A DNA stretch of 30,632 nucleotides, from assembly GCA_035558955.1 (NCBI GenBank), contig DATMBX010000102.1, forward strand, positions 1 to 30,632, in the 5' to 3' direction. Positions 16,201 to 22,121 of this stretch are shown in pieces. The position numbers and the translations under genes are program-made. Under the pieces are notes generated by a model. It was not told where the DNA came from. It ran no database searches and saw only the letters and a program-made list of their open reading frames with translations. Numbering within the stretch: the stretch's first letter is position 1; every line of letters starts with the position of its first letter. This DNA comes from DASVDE01 sp035558955 (lineage in GTDB: Bacteria > Actinomycetota > Thermoleophilia > Solirubrobacterales > 70-9).

Positions 16201-16423
16201 CGCCACGACGCCCGCCGAGCACGTCCGGCGCTACGAGACCCAGCGCAACATATACGCGCTCGCGGTGAGCGAAGCGCGCGGTGTGGATGAGGTGGAGGTC
16301 GCCTACGTCTTCCTGGAGCGACCCGAAGAACCGGTCCTCGAAACCCTCGACAGAACCGCCACCGAGGCCGGGCGGCAGCGGCTGGAGGCAACGATCGCCC
16401 GGCTCGCGCCGGTGATCAAATGA
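13295..16423 (+). CDS. addA: AddA-like UvrD/RecB-family helicase-nuclease
   Basis: This 1042-residue SF1A helicase has a C-terminal RecB nuclease domain. In order: Q-motif PTPEQAAAI; Walker A EAGAGAGKTG (K31); Ia AFTFTDKAATELRQRI; TIHGFCNRLL; Walker B MVDEFQDTN; III VVGDEFQSIYGFRHAD; IV LSGNFRS; V IMTVHNAKGLEFGVV; and VI LFHVAATRARERLILSG. The nuclease is GSIDLL (D948) and VDYKTD (D962, K964), with QRNIYALAV following. All helicase and nuclease motifs look intact, so this is the likely motor of the complex, partnered by AddB. Translation is coupled to addB through the ATGA overlap. Length is a little shorter than B. subtilis AddA (about 1230). It ends 17 bp before the antitoxin gene. Confidence 0.95.
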   Translation: MSERIPTPEQAAAIGTAGRDVLVEAGAGAGKTGVMVDRYCRLVCEKGLRPDAILAFTFTDKAATELRQRISAELARRAVAGDRRAGTLLAGIGGAWVTTIHGFCNRLLAGHPVAAGIDPRFRVLDAPETTRVAREAFDEALVEFMVEGSESREETVAAFGIDVLRTMVTGAHAELRSRGVAAPRLPEPPAPKTPEDREGGEAYRHVAILLELFSSRFEAAKERRAGIDFEDLQILATRLLERAEIGEAYRARFSHLMVDEFQDTNRLQLRLIEALRGPGSELMVVGDEFQSIYGFRHADLDVFRERRLAMEESAGAATMELSGNFRSRPEVIGAVNALGGELLGDSFRPLRVGAPPSEPAPPGVGPAVELLLTARDGWDEVGIDLAPTVDGRTPLNCLAEARFVAARLGELADAGIPRGEMVVLLRAFTHLDAYEDSLERAGLRPYVVGGRGYWSQQQVADVCALLATIANPLDDQALFGALASPACGLAPDTLWLLRAAAGKRRHVWPAVEQAIGVREAELAEPDRLTQIPESEVALLRRFAETIAALRERGTRLSLAGLIDAAVTDTGYDLAVLMRPSGEARFANVRKLMRLAAEFESREGRDLRGLLDFLATRAEVDAEAQAATAAEGHDGVRIMTVHNAKGLEFGVVAVPDLSRSLLAGSRAPLLTIGREAEEPRIGMQLRRLGAGSINLYSYAELCEEAKQRDSEEGLRLFHVAATRARERLILSGVVKPEPGRETKPGTPVIERIVDGFEIDRERASTIPAPPPQPRDGLDATFASSEIAVRVNLPSAQRGAELAAIKREAGAAPKLGKGPAPLARPTLPTAPVRPLSYTAISGHEEDPNGFRVEGETPGREEGATRGIAVHSLLEWSQANGWLPPLPEPARRFATAAGLDPDTGATDALKAVQAWLESDFFAERIRGAKRARAEVPILLSLAGTVLRGSIDLLVEDDDRPPLIVDYKTDRLGATTPAEHVRRYETQRNIYALAVSEARGVDEVEVAYVFLERPEEPVLETLDRTATEAGRQRLEATIARLAPVIK

Positions 16424-16437
16424 TGTATGGTGTATAG

Positions 16438-16449
16438 GCGATGCATCGC
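16438..16449. promoter_or_regulatory. 12-bp palindrome over the antitoxin start codon
   Basis: GCGATGCATCGC is a perfect palindrome covering the ATG at 16441. Related heptamers GATGTAT (16422-16428), GGTGTAT (16429-16435) and GATGCAT (16440-16446) lie in series, with TATGGT (16426-16431) as a possible -10. This is the expected place for autorepression by a ribbon-helix-helix antitoxin. Confidence 0.5.
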
Positions 16450-16725
16450 ACAAACATCTACCTCGAAGACCGCCAGTTGACTGCCCTCAAGGCGGTGGCC
16501 GAGAGGCGCGGAGAGTCAGTTGCGGCCCTGATCCGGGGAGCACTAGACAGATGGCTGGCCGACCAGGGAGTCGCAGTCTTCGATGAAGACGAGTGGGAAC
16601 GCCGCTTCGACAGCCTTCTTGCGCGTGGACGCTCGCGCGCGCACAAGAAGGGGTTGACCGAGTCGGATGTCGAGCGGGATGTCGAGCTTGCGGTCCGTGA
16701 GGTTCGGGCTGCGCGCGGTCGTTGA
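16441..16725 (+). CDS. Ribbon-helix-helix antitoxin (VapB/CopG-like)
   Basis: This 94-residue protein begins with a ribbon-helix-helix fold: MHRTNIYLEDRQLTALKAVAERRGESVAALIRGALDRWLA (residues 1-40). A short beta strand is followed by two helices, with the 'S.a.LIR.A' second helix. Such proteins bind DNA as dimers and usually repress their own operon. The C-terminal half is charged (ERRFDSLLARGRSRAHKKG, ESDVERDVELAVREV) and would wrap the toxin. It overlaps the PIN-domain gene, the standard arrangement for a type II toxin-antitoxin system. The operator-like palindrome at its start codon fits autoregulation. It lies 17 bp after addA in the same direction but probably has its own promoter. Confidence 0.88.
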   Translation: MHRTNIYLEDRQLTALKAVAERRGESVAALIRGALDRWLADQGVAVFDEDEWERRFDSLLARGRSRAHKKGLTESDVERDVELAVREVRAARGR

Positions 16726-17230
16726 CACGAACGTCTGGGTTTCCGGCATCGCCTTCCCCGACGGATCTCCGGGCGGGGTGCTTCACACGCTAAGGGCCGG
16801 CGCCTTCGAGGCGGTCGCATCCTGGGAGCTTGCGGATGAGATCGTCGAGGTGATGCGACGACCACGGATGCGCGCCCTTGGCATAAGCGAAGCGGATGTG
16901 CGTGACGTCCTGGTGCTACTCGCCCCAATGCTTCCGGACGTGGCGATCGACCTCGCGATTCGCGATCCGGATGACGCTCCCGTCGTCTCAGCGGCGATTT
17001 CGGGGGCTGCGGAGGCGATCGTCACCGGGGACAAGGATCTGCTCGACGATGCGGATGTGACCGGCTGGCTCACCGAACGAGGCATCGAAGTCGTGAGCCC
17101 AACCGAGTGGCTGCGGCGTATCGGCTTACCACCGCCCCGGCAGATCAGGCCCAACCGCATTACTTCCAGCGCCTGGCCCAGGCGCGCAGCTCGGCGATCG
17201 CCGGGCGCAGCTCGGCGCCCTTTTCTGTAA
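16679..17230 (+). CDS. PIN-domain toxin (COG1569-like putative ribonuclease)
   Basis: The PIN core reads AVVDTNVWVSGIAFPDGSPGGVL, then SWELADEIVEVMRRPR, AIRDPDDAPVVSAAISG and EAIVTGDKDLLD. The acidic metal-binding residues (D of DTN, E of the ELADE helix, D of DPDDAPV, D of GDKDLL) are all present, so it should be an active Mg-dependent RNase toxin. The start is uncertain. ATG 16667 and ATG 16679 are in frame but add residues before the conserved core. CTG at 16709 has GTGAGG 6 nt upstream and would give the family-typical MRAVVDTN start. After EWLRRIGL the frame continues about 35 residues rich in P, R and A, reading antisense through the end of the HxlR gene. That tail is unusual and may be junk from loss of an earlier stop. 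Confidence 0.85.
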   Translation: MSSLRSVRFGLRAVVDTNVWVSGIAFPDGSPGGVLHTLRAGAFEAVASWELADEIVEVMRRPRMRALGISEADVRDVLVLLAPMLPDVAIDLAIRDPDDAPVVSAAISGAAEAIVTGDKDLLDDADVTGWLTERGIEVVSPTEWLRRIGLPPPRQIRPNRITSSAWPRRAARRSPGAARRPFL

Positions 17231-17483
17231 GCGAGTAGGTGACCCTGACCGGAGAGCCGGCCACGACCTCCCTCTCCACCACTCCGGCGTCCTCCAGCTC
17301 CCGCAGCCGCTGGGAGAGCAGCCGGTCCGAGAGTCCCGGCACCGCCTTCGCCAGCTCGCCGAAGCGCAGCGGGCGTTCGGTAAGGGCGCAGACGATTGCC
17401 CCGGTCCACCGCTTGCCGATCAACTCGATCGCGGCGTGGAAGTGCGGGCAGACTTCCTGTGGCTCGGCGGACGTTGCCTCCAC
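17160..17483 (-). CDS. HxlR family transcriptional regulator
   Basis: This 107-residue winged-helix regulator is of the HxlR type. It has CPHFHAAIELIGKRWTGAIVCAL, with the conserved early cysteine and 'GgKWt..Il..L' helix. This is followed by RPLRFGELAKAVPGLSDRLLSQRLRELEDAGVVERE and VTYSLTEKG. All are signature segments of the family. The single cysteine at residue 12 occupies the position used for thiol or electrophile sensing in YodB-like members, but this is not a test of sensing here. The GTG at 17483 is chosen because TAAGCT lies 7 nt upstream on the minus strand. A palindrome, CTTAC-5-GTAAG, spans that -10 and suggests autoregulation. The usual divergent oxidoreductase target is missing: upstream lies the end of the protease gene on the same strand. 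Its 3' end overlaps the PIN gene by 71 bp. Confidence 0.93.
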   Translation of the reverse strand: MEATSAEPQEVCPHFHAAIELIGKRWTGAIVCALTERPLRFGELAKAVPGLSDRLLSQRLRELEDAGVVEREVVAGSPVRVTYSLTEKGAELRPAIAELRAWARRWK

Positions 17484-17492
17484 GTAGTTCAG

Positions 17493-17507
17493 CTTACTGA
17501 ATGTAAG
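17493..17507. promoter_or_regulatory. Candidate HxlR operator
   Basis: CTTACTGAATGTAAG is an inverted repeat with 5-bp perfect arms and a 5-nt centre. It overlaps the -10 (TAAGCT, 17496-17491, minus strand) of the HxlR gene. Known HxlR-type sites are similar GTAAG/CTTAC dyads, from memory of the family. Confidence 0.45.
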
Positions 17508-17525
17508 TGGTCGGGAAAGGGGGTC

Positions 17526-18440
17526 TCAGCCGCTGCATAAACCCGTGTCTACCGGCAGGTCGGCATGTCGCCGGGCGTTTTCGACGAGCTTGTTGGGGAT
17601 GGCGAAGCCGCCCGGGGGACCAGACGTGGTCGCGGCGAAGATCGTTCCCATCACGCGGCCCTGGGAGTCGACCAGCGGGCCGCCGGAGTTGCCGCTGTAG
17701 ACGATGCCGCGGAGGGAGACGAGCGTGCGCCGGATGGGACCGCGGCCGTAGGAGTCCTCGCTTATCGCTTCGCGGGTTCCGCCGAAGCGAGCCGGCGCGA
17801 CCGCATAGGGCCCGTTCCGCGGATAGCCGAGGACGGCGCCGGCAGTTCCGTAGTCGGGGTCGGGCGCGAAGGGAAGCGGAGGGATGTCGGCGGCGACTTT
17901 GAGCAGGGCGAGATCGTTTCGCGGGTCGTAGTGGACGGCCGTCGCGTCGAGCGACGCGCCACCCCCGGTGGTGACCGTCGTGTCGTCCTCTCCGGCGACG
18001 ACGTGGGCGTTGGTGACGATCAGGTCCGGCCCGACAGCCCAACCCGATCCCTCCACCCCGAGGCCGCAGGCCGTCCCGAACACGCGGACCACCGAATCGC
18101 CGGCGCGGACCACATCGGGGTCCGAGGCGATCGCGGGGTCGGGCGGCGCCACAGGGGCCGGCGCGCCGATTACGTCAGGCGCAGGATCGATCCGCCGCAG
18201 CGCGCTGATCACCGTTTCCGACGGCGGCAGCACCTCGGTCAGGTTGCTGAGGATCAAAGAGTCGCGCACATCCCGCCGCAACTGCCCCGACCCGGGCGCG
18301 TGCAGCGCCGCAACCCCGAACGCCCAGACAAAAGCAACAGTCACAGCAGTGACAAACAGCCCAACGACGGGACCCTCCCGGAATCCCCACAAAGCTAACG
18401 CCAATACGAAGGCGGCTATACCCAAGTCCAACAGGGTCAC
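17526..18440 (-). CDS. Membrane-anchored trypsin-like serine protease (MarP-like)
   Basis: With the GTG at 18440 the protein has 304 residues. It begins with two membrane segments (MTLLDLGIAAFVLALALWGF, then about residues 26-47), a Pro/Asp-rich linker, and a chymotrypsin-fold protease. The triad is H146 (TNAHVVAG), D176 (DPRNDLALL) and S252 (YSGNSGGPL). C125 (GTACGLGVEGSG) and C302 (TGLCSG) match the cysteine pair that forms a disulfide in mycobacterial MarP, a periplasmic protease for acid and oxidative stress. MarP has four transmembrane helices in a CvpA-like domain; only two are seen here. In-frame TTG 18515 and GTG 18509 are alternative starts, but the extension would be encoded inside the inverted repeat and lacks membrane character. 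It diverges from a PBP gene, fitting a cell-wall role. Confidence 0.85.
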   Translation of the reverse strand: MTLLDLGIAAFVLALALWGFREGPVVGLFVTAVTVAFVWAFGVAALHAPGSGQLRRDVRDSLILSNLTEVLPPSETVISALRRIDPAPDVIGAPAPVAPPDPAIASDPDVVRAGDSVVRVFGTACGLGVEGSGWAVGPDLIVTNAHVVAGEDDTTVTTGGGASLDATAVHYDPRNDLALLKVAADIPPLPFAPDPDYGTAGAVLGYPRNGPYAVAPARFGGTREAISEDSYGRGPIRRTLVSLRGIVYSGNSGGPLVDSQGRVMGTIFAATTSGPPGGFAIPNKLVENARRHADLPVDTGLCSG

Positions 18441-18462
18441 GGGATCAATGATGAGCGATGAA

Positions 18463-18580
18463 GGAGGGGTCGGGGGGTCATCCAGGGCGCGGCGTCCTGT
18501 TTTTCGCACCGCCAACTAAGCGAGAAACGCCAACTCGGCGGCGAAAAACCCAGCGCCCTGGATGACCCCCCGACCCCTCC
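18463..18580. repeat. 118-bp inverted repeat with perfect 28-bp arms
   Basis: The left arm (18463-18490) and right arm (18553-18580) are exact reverse complements over 28 bp. The right arm begins GCGCCCTGGATGACCCCC. Inside, GTTTTTCGC (18499-18507) pairs with GCGAAAAAC (18541-18549). The central part holds an 8-bp direct repeat, CGCCAACT (18510-18517 and 18528-18535). The element fills most of the 156-bp gap between the divergent protease and PBP start codons. Each arm end lies 16-22 nt from a start codon. No target-site duplication or other copy is seen in the window. Confidence 0.9.
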
Positions 18581-18582
18581 AT

Positions 18583-18588
18583 TACCTT
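18583..18588 (+). promoter_or_regulatory. -10 hexamer for the PBP gene
   Basis: TACCTT lies 8 nt before the ATG at 18597 and only 2 nt beyond the right arm of the inverted repeat. The repeat arm would therefore contain the -35 region. Confidence 0.45.
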
Positions 18589-18596
18589 TCAGCAAA

Positions 18597-20327
18597 ATGA
18601 GTTCTCTCCCCCCTGAGGTGGAACGCCGTCGCCGCCTCGTCACCCGCGCGCTCCCCCTCATCGTCATCGCGACCGTCGCATTCGCCTGGGGCGCCGCGAC
18701 CGGCGCGCCAGGCTCGCCTGAGAAGGAAGCCGCCCAACGGTTCGCCGAGGCTTGGGCGCGCCAGGACTTCGCCGCGATGCATCGCGAGCTGAACGAGGCC
18801 TCAAAGCGGACTATCGAGATCAACGACTTCGTCATCGCCTACCGCGATGCCGCTGAGGTGGCAACGCTCCGCGCCCTCGACCCCGGCTCGCCGCAGGACG
18901 CGACCTCGCTCGAGGGGACCACTGTGGTCTCGGTGCCCCTCGACGCCGTCACGGTCGCCTTCGGCGACGTGGTCGCGAGCCTCGAACTTCCCTACGCCGA
19001 TGGCGGCATCGCCTGGGACCAGAGCCTCGTCTTCCCGGGCCTGCGGCGGGGCGAGCACCTCGAGAGCAACGTCGACCTTGCCCCGCGGGCGGCGATCCTC
19101 GCCATCGACGGCTCGCCCTTGGCGACCGGCCCGGCGGCCGCCCGCTCCCACCCGCTCGGCAGTTCTGCGATCGACATCACCGGAGAGGTGGGCATGGCTG
19201 AGGCGGCCGATCTCGAGGCACTCGCGAGACAGGGCTTCCCACCGGACACCCCGGTTGGGATCAGCGGCCTCGAACAGGCCTTCAACGCCCGCCTCGCCGG
19301 GGTGCCCGGCGGCTCGCTGATGGCGGTCACCGACTCCGGGTCCGCCCGCATCCTCTCCGAGTCCGAGCCACGCCCCGGCGCGCCGGTGAAAACGACGGTC
19401 GACCCCGACCTGCAGTCCTCCGCGGTCTCCGCCCTCGCCGGCCGCTACGGCGGCATCGCCGTCCTCGACACCCGCAACGGGAACGTCCGCGCCCTCGCCG
19501 GCCAGGCCTTCTCCGCCCCCCAGCCCCCCGGCTCCACCTTCAAGATCATCACCACCACCGCCGCCTTCCAGAAGGGCGTCGCCTCGCTCGCCGACACCTT
19601 CCCGATCCTCGACGGGGTCAACGTCGGCGGCCGCTTCATCAGCAACGCCAATGGCGAGTACTGCGGCGGCACCTTCGCCGAGGCCTTCGCCGAGTCGTGC
19701 AACGCGGACTTCGCCCCGCTCGGGCCGGAGATCGGCAACGACGACCTGGTGGCGACCGCGGAGCGCTTCGGCTTCAACTCGCCGCCAACGCTCTACGCGC
19801 CCCGCATCGTGCGCCAACTAGACCTGCCCGAGTCGTCCATCCCCGAGGAGATCGGCACCGACCTCGACCTCGGGGTCAGCGCGATCGGCCAGGGCAGAGT
19901 GCTGGCGACGCCCCTGCAGATGGCGAGCGTCGCCCAGACGATCGCCAACGGCGGCGTTCGCGAACCGACCTCGATAGTCGCCAACCGCAAGCTGCGCCCC
20001 GACGCCGAGCCGGTGCGGGTGATGTCGCGGAGACTGGCGAACGACCTCACCGACCTGATGGTCGGCGTGGTCACCGGCGGCACCGGCACCGCCGGCGCGA
20101 TCATCGAGGCCCAAGTCGCCGGCAAGACCGGCACCGCCGAGCTCGGCCCCGCGCCCGGGCAGGAGAACGAGCCCGACCCGATCCAGATCAAAGACGCCTG
20201 GTTCACCGCCTTCGCCCCAGCCGACAAGCCACAGCTGGCGGTAGCCGTGATGTTCATCGACGCCGGCGCCTCCGGCGGCGAAGTCGCGGCCCCGGCCGCG
20301 GCGCAGATCCTCTCAGCGGGCCTCTAG
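18597..20327 (+). CDS. Penicillin-binding protein (monofunctional transpeptidase, MecA_N type)
   Basis: This 576-residue protein has a short cytoplasmic start, one membrane anchor (LPLIVIATVAFAWGAATG, about residues 19-36), an NTF2-like MecA_N domain (EKEAAQRFAEAWARQDFAAMHREL onward) and a C-terminal transpeptidase. The three penicillin-binding motifs are present: SxxK as STFK (S313, K316), SxN as SCN (S367-N369) and KTG (K510-G512). No glycosyltransferase domain is present, so it should cross-link peptidoglycan on the outer side of the membrane, with the layout of class B PBPs such as PBP2a-like and actinobacterial PbpA-like proteins. The ATG at 18597 is preceded by TACCTT 8 nt away. The divergent partner is a MarP-like protease. 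Its stop codon is interlocked with that of the convergent lipoprotein gene (CTAG). Confidence 0.94.
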   Translation: MSSLPPEVERRRRLVTRALPLIVIATVAFAWGAATGAPGSPEKEAAQRFAEAWARQDFAAMHRELNEASKRTIEINDFVIAYRDAAEVATLRALDPGSPQDATSLEGTTVVSVPLDAVTVAFGDVVASLELPYADGGIAWDQSLVFPGLRRGEHLESNVDLAPRAAILAIDGSPLATGPAAARSHPLGSSAIDITGEVGMAEAADLEALARQGFPPDTPVGISGLEQAFNARLAGVPGGSLMAVTDSGSARILSESEPRPGAPVKTTVDPDLQSSAVSALAGRYGGIAVLDTRNGNVRALAGQAFSAPQPPGSTFKIITTTAAFQKGVASLADTFPILDGVNVGGRFISNANGEYCGGTFAEAFAESCNADFAPLGPEIGNDDLVATAERFGFNSPPTLYAPRIVRQLDLPESSIPEEIGTDLDLGVSAIGQGRVLATPLQMASVAQTIANGGVREPTSIVANRKLRPDAEPVRVMSRRLANDLTDLMVGVVTGGTGTAGAIIEAQVAGKTGTAELGPAPGQENEPDPIQIKDAWFTAFAPADKPQLAVAVMFIDAGASGGEVAAPAAAQILSAGL

Positions 20328-20872
20328 AGATCGAGGGTTACTTCGGCGTTCTCGTCCTCGCCCGGGATCTCGAGGATCAGGGGGCGATTCTCGGAGACGT
20401 AGTCGGGCAGAAGGAAGAGCACCAGCGAACCCTCGATCGGGCCCTGCTGGGGAGTCGAGTCGAGTGCCGGCAGCACGTCCTCGGCGTCGATCTCGGTGCC
20501 GAGGTGCAGCGCGTAGAGGCTCTCGCTGGGGAGCGACTCGAACTCCTGGTGGTCGGCGTCCCTGATCGTCAGCGCCTCCGACAGCGGCTGCGGAGTGTCG
20601 GCCTCGTTCTCAACCTGAAAGAAGACGCCGAAGTAGGCGCTGCCCGGCGGGGGCGGCGGCTGGCCGACGAGGTAGGCGGAGTCCTCGGTGTCGTTGCGGT
20701 TGAGGTAGCGGGAGAAGACAACGTTGTAGGCGACGTCGCCGAGCTTCACCGGCTCCCCCTCCACGACTTCTGTCTCGTGGCTCTCATAGCCGCAGGCGGA
20801 GATGCCGGCGACGACCGCGCAGAGCGCGAGCGCGGCGAGCAGCGACGAGGCGATTCGGCGACGGAGGGTCAT
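20324..20872 (-). CDS. Putative lipoprotein, DUF4352-like
   Basis: This 182-residue protein has a lipoprotein signal peptide: MTLRRRIASSLLAALALCAVVAG followed by ISAC, with C27 as the expected lipidated cysteine. The mature domain (VAYNVVFSRYLNRND, YFGVFFQVENEADTPQPLSEALTIRDADHQEFE, and EGSLVLFLLPDYVSENRPLILEI) has the beta-sandwich pattern 'y.gvf..v.N....p..ls...i.D..g..f' seen in DUF4352-type exported proteins. The domain assignment is by resemblance only. It probably faces the outside of the cytoplasmic membrane. The SRPBCC gene lies 27 bp upstream on the same strand, so they may share a transcript. TAGGCT on the minus strand (20888-20883) could also serve as a local -10, 10 nt before the ATG. 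Confidence 0.78.
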   Translation of the reverse strand: MTLRRRIASSLLAALALCAVVAGISACGYESHETEVVEGEPVKLGDVAYNVVFSRYLNRNDTEDSAYLVGQPPPPPGSAYFGVFFQVENEADTPQPLSEALTIRDADHQEFESLPSESLYALHLGTEIDAEDVLPALDSTPQQGPIEGSLVLFLLPDYVSENRPLILEIPGEDENAEVTLDL

Positions 20873-20899
20873 CGGCGGCGAGAGCCTATAGAAGACGGC

Positions 20900-21415
20900 T
20901 CAGGGAATACCCGTCGCGTAGCGGTTGCCTCCGGCGACCGCCATCCGGCCCGCTGCGGGCCCGCCGGACTCGAGCTCGTCGCGCAGCCGCCGCATCGCCT
21001 CGCGCCAGCGGCGCTCGTAGCGACCGGAGGCGGCGACGAGCGTCTCCTTGGCCCTGTCGACGTGCGAGGGCTCGGTCCAGTAGGAGACGCGGGCCCTGGT
21101 CAGCGAGCCGGGCGCTTCGGTCAGTTCCCAAACTGTGATCGACGGCACCCGGTTCCCCCGCCCCCCGCGACCGTGCTCGACGATCCGGTGGGGCGCGTCC
21201 AGCTCGACGACCGTCGTGTCGGCCCAAACACGGTGCAACGGCACGTCGAAGCGAAACCGCGCCCCGGCACCGACCCCCGTGGACGCGATCCGGGTGAGGT
21301 GGAAGCCGGAGACGAAGTGGTCGGTGAAGGAAGGGCGGTTGGCGAGGTCCGCGACGAACTCGAAGGCCCGCTCGCGCGGCACGTCGATCTCCACTTCAGC
21401 GCTGAGGGGGCCCAT
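20900..21415 (-). CDS. SRPBCC (polyketide cyclase/START-like) protein
   Basis: This 171-residue protein begins MGPLSAEVEIDVPRERAFEFVADLANRPSFTDHFV. That is the standard opening of SRPBCC-fold proteins: first strand, then the 'p...vf.fv.D..n.p.w' helix. Later segments GARFRFDVPLHRVWADTTVVELDAPHRIVEHGRG and TVWELTEAPGSLTRARVSYWTEP fit the curved sheet, and the C-terminal long helix is RYERRWREAMRRLRDELE. The fold binds hydrophobic ligands in a deep cavity; the ligand is unknown. The ATG at 21415 has TAGAAT 9 nt upstream on the minus strand. A short Gly/Ala-rich tail follows the last helix. It is divergent from the FHA gene and upstream of the lipoprotein gene. Confidence 0.86.
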   Translation of the reverse strand: MGPLSAEVEIDVPRERAFEFVADLANRPSFTDHFVSGFHLTRIASTGVGAGARFRFDVPLHRVWADTTVVELDAPHRIVEHGRGGRGNRVPSITVWELTEAPGSLTRARVSYWTEPSHVDRAKETLVAASGRYERRWREAMRRLRDELESGGPAAGRMAVAGGNRYATGIP

Positions 21416-21424
21416 CGCGGCGCG

Positions 21425-21430
21425 ATTCTA
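21425..21430 (-). promoter_or_regulatory. -10 hexamer for the SRPBCC gene
   Basis: TAGAAT on the minus strand ends 9 nt before the ATG at 21415. It would give an mRNA with at most about 2-3 leader bases. Confidence 0.45.
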
Positions 21431-21469
21431 GGTGTTTGGGACAGTGGAGCCTGGGTACCCGATCGGCGG

Positions 21470-22093
21470 ATGCGCGCTACCATCGATCGAGGGAGACGCC
21501 GGGAAGGAGTTCGTATCTTCGCCAGTGTCAGCACCACCAGTCCAGCCACCGGCCCGTTCGAGGCTGGGGCAACCCCCGGCGCGGGGACCTTCTTCTGCGT
21601 CGGCTGCGGCTCGCAACTCTCCCTTCAGGAGACCGACGCCATGCCTGAGTGCCCCCGCTGCGGCGGCACCGACTTCCGCCGCGACTCGATCTTCGAGCCG
21701 ATGCAGGAGCACGGCGCGCAGACCTCGGAGTTCGCCGTCCCCGCCCCTGAGGAAGCGCCCGATTGGCTGAGTGACGCGCGGGCGCTGCTGCCTTGTCCCG
21801 GCCGCTACCTGGCCTTTTGCGAGGAGGCCGACGACGAGATACAAGTCTTCCCGATCGAGGAGGGATGGACGCGGATCGGTCGTAGCGTGACCGCCGACAT
21901 CCGCCTCGACGACCCGAGCGTCTCCCGCCGTCATGCGCTGATCGTCTCCGAACAGCCCGACGCGCTGCGGGTGCTCGACGATCGCAGTCTCAACGGGGTC
22001 TTCCTCAACGGCGACCTGATCGAGTGGGCCAGGCTCGCCGACGGCGACGAGCTGACGATCGGCCGTTACCGCCTCTTCGCGCTCGAACGCTGA
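21470..22093 (+). CDS. Zinc-ribbon and FHA domain protein
   Basis: From the ATG at 21470 the protein has 207 residues. A zinc ribbon comes first, CVGCG (C43, C46) and CPRCG (C61, C64), then a linker and a C-terminal FHA domain (about residues 128-205). The FHA phosphothreonine-binding residues are present: G137-R138-S139 (RIGRS), S152-R-R-H155 (SRRH) and the LNG of the GVFLNG turn. It should bind phosphothreonine peptides, so a Ser/Thr kinase-linked adaptor role is likely; no kinase gene is in the window. The start is doubtful. A perfect ribosome site, GGGAAGGAG (21501-21509), and a good -10, TACCAT (21478-21483), lie inside this reading. They would suit initiation at ATC 21515, giving about 192 residues. 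Both versions contain both domains. Confidence 0.85.
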   Translation: MRATIDRGRRREGVRIFASVSTTSPATGPFEAGATPGAGTFFCVGCGSQLSLQETDAMPECPRCGGTDFRRDSIFEPMQEHGAQTSEFAVPAPEEAPDWLSDARALLPCPGRYLAFCEEADDEIQVFPIEEGWTRIGRSVTADIRLDDPSVSRRHALIVSEQPDALRVLDDRSLNGVFLNGDLIEWARLADGDELTIGRYRLFALER

Positions 22094-22121
22094 ACGCCCA
22101 TATTCCAGCCACCCCCCGTCC

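Noticed and set aside
10230..17230. addBA plus the adjacent toxin-antitoxin genes as an antiphage defence island
   Set aside because: addAB is a standard repair module and the RHH/PIN pair is ordinary. Adjacency alone, with no further defence genes, mobile elements or composition shift seen, is not enough.
18441..18515. N-terminal extension of the MarP-like protease to TTG 18515
   Set aside because: The extra residues are encoded within the inverted repeat arm, are polar and proline-rich, and precede the usual family start at a membrane segment. Kept only as an alternative.
19697..21469. Upstream extension of the FHA reading frame through the PBP, lipoprotein and SRPBCC genes
   Set aside because: The sequence is low-complexity R/G/A-rich and overlaps three well-supported genes.
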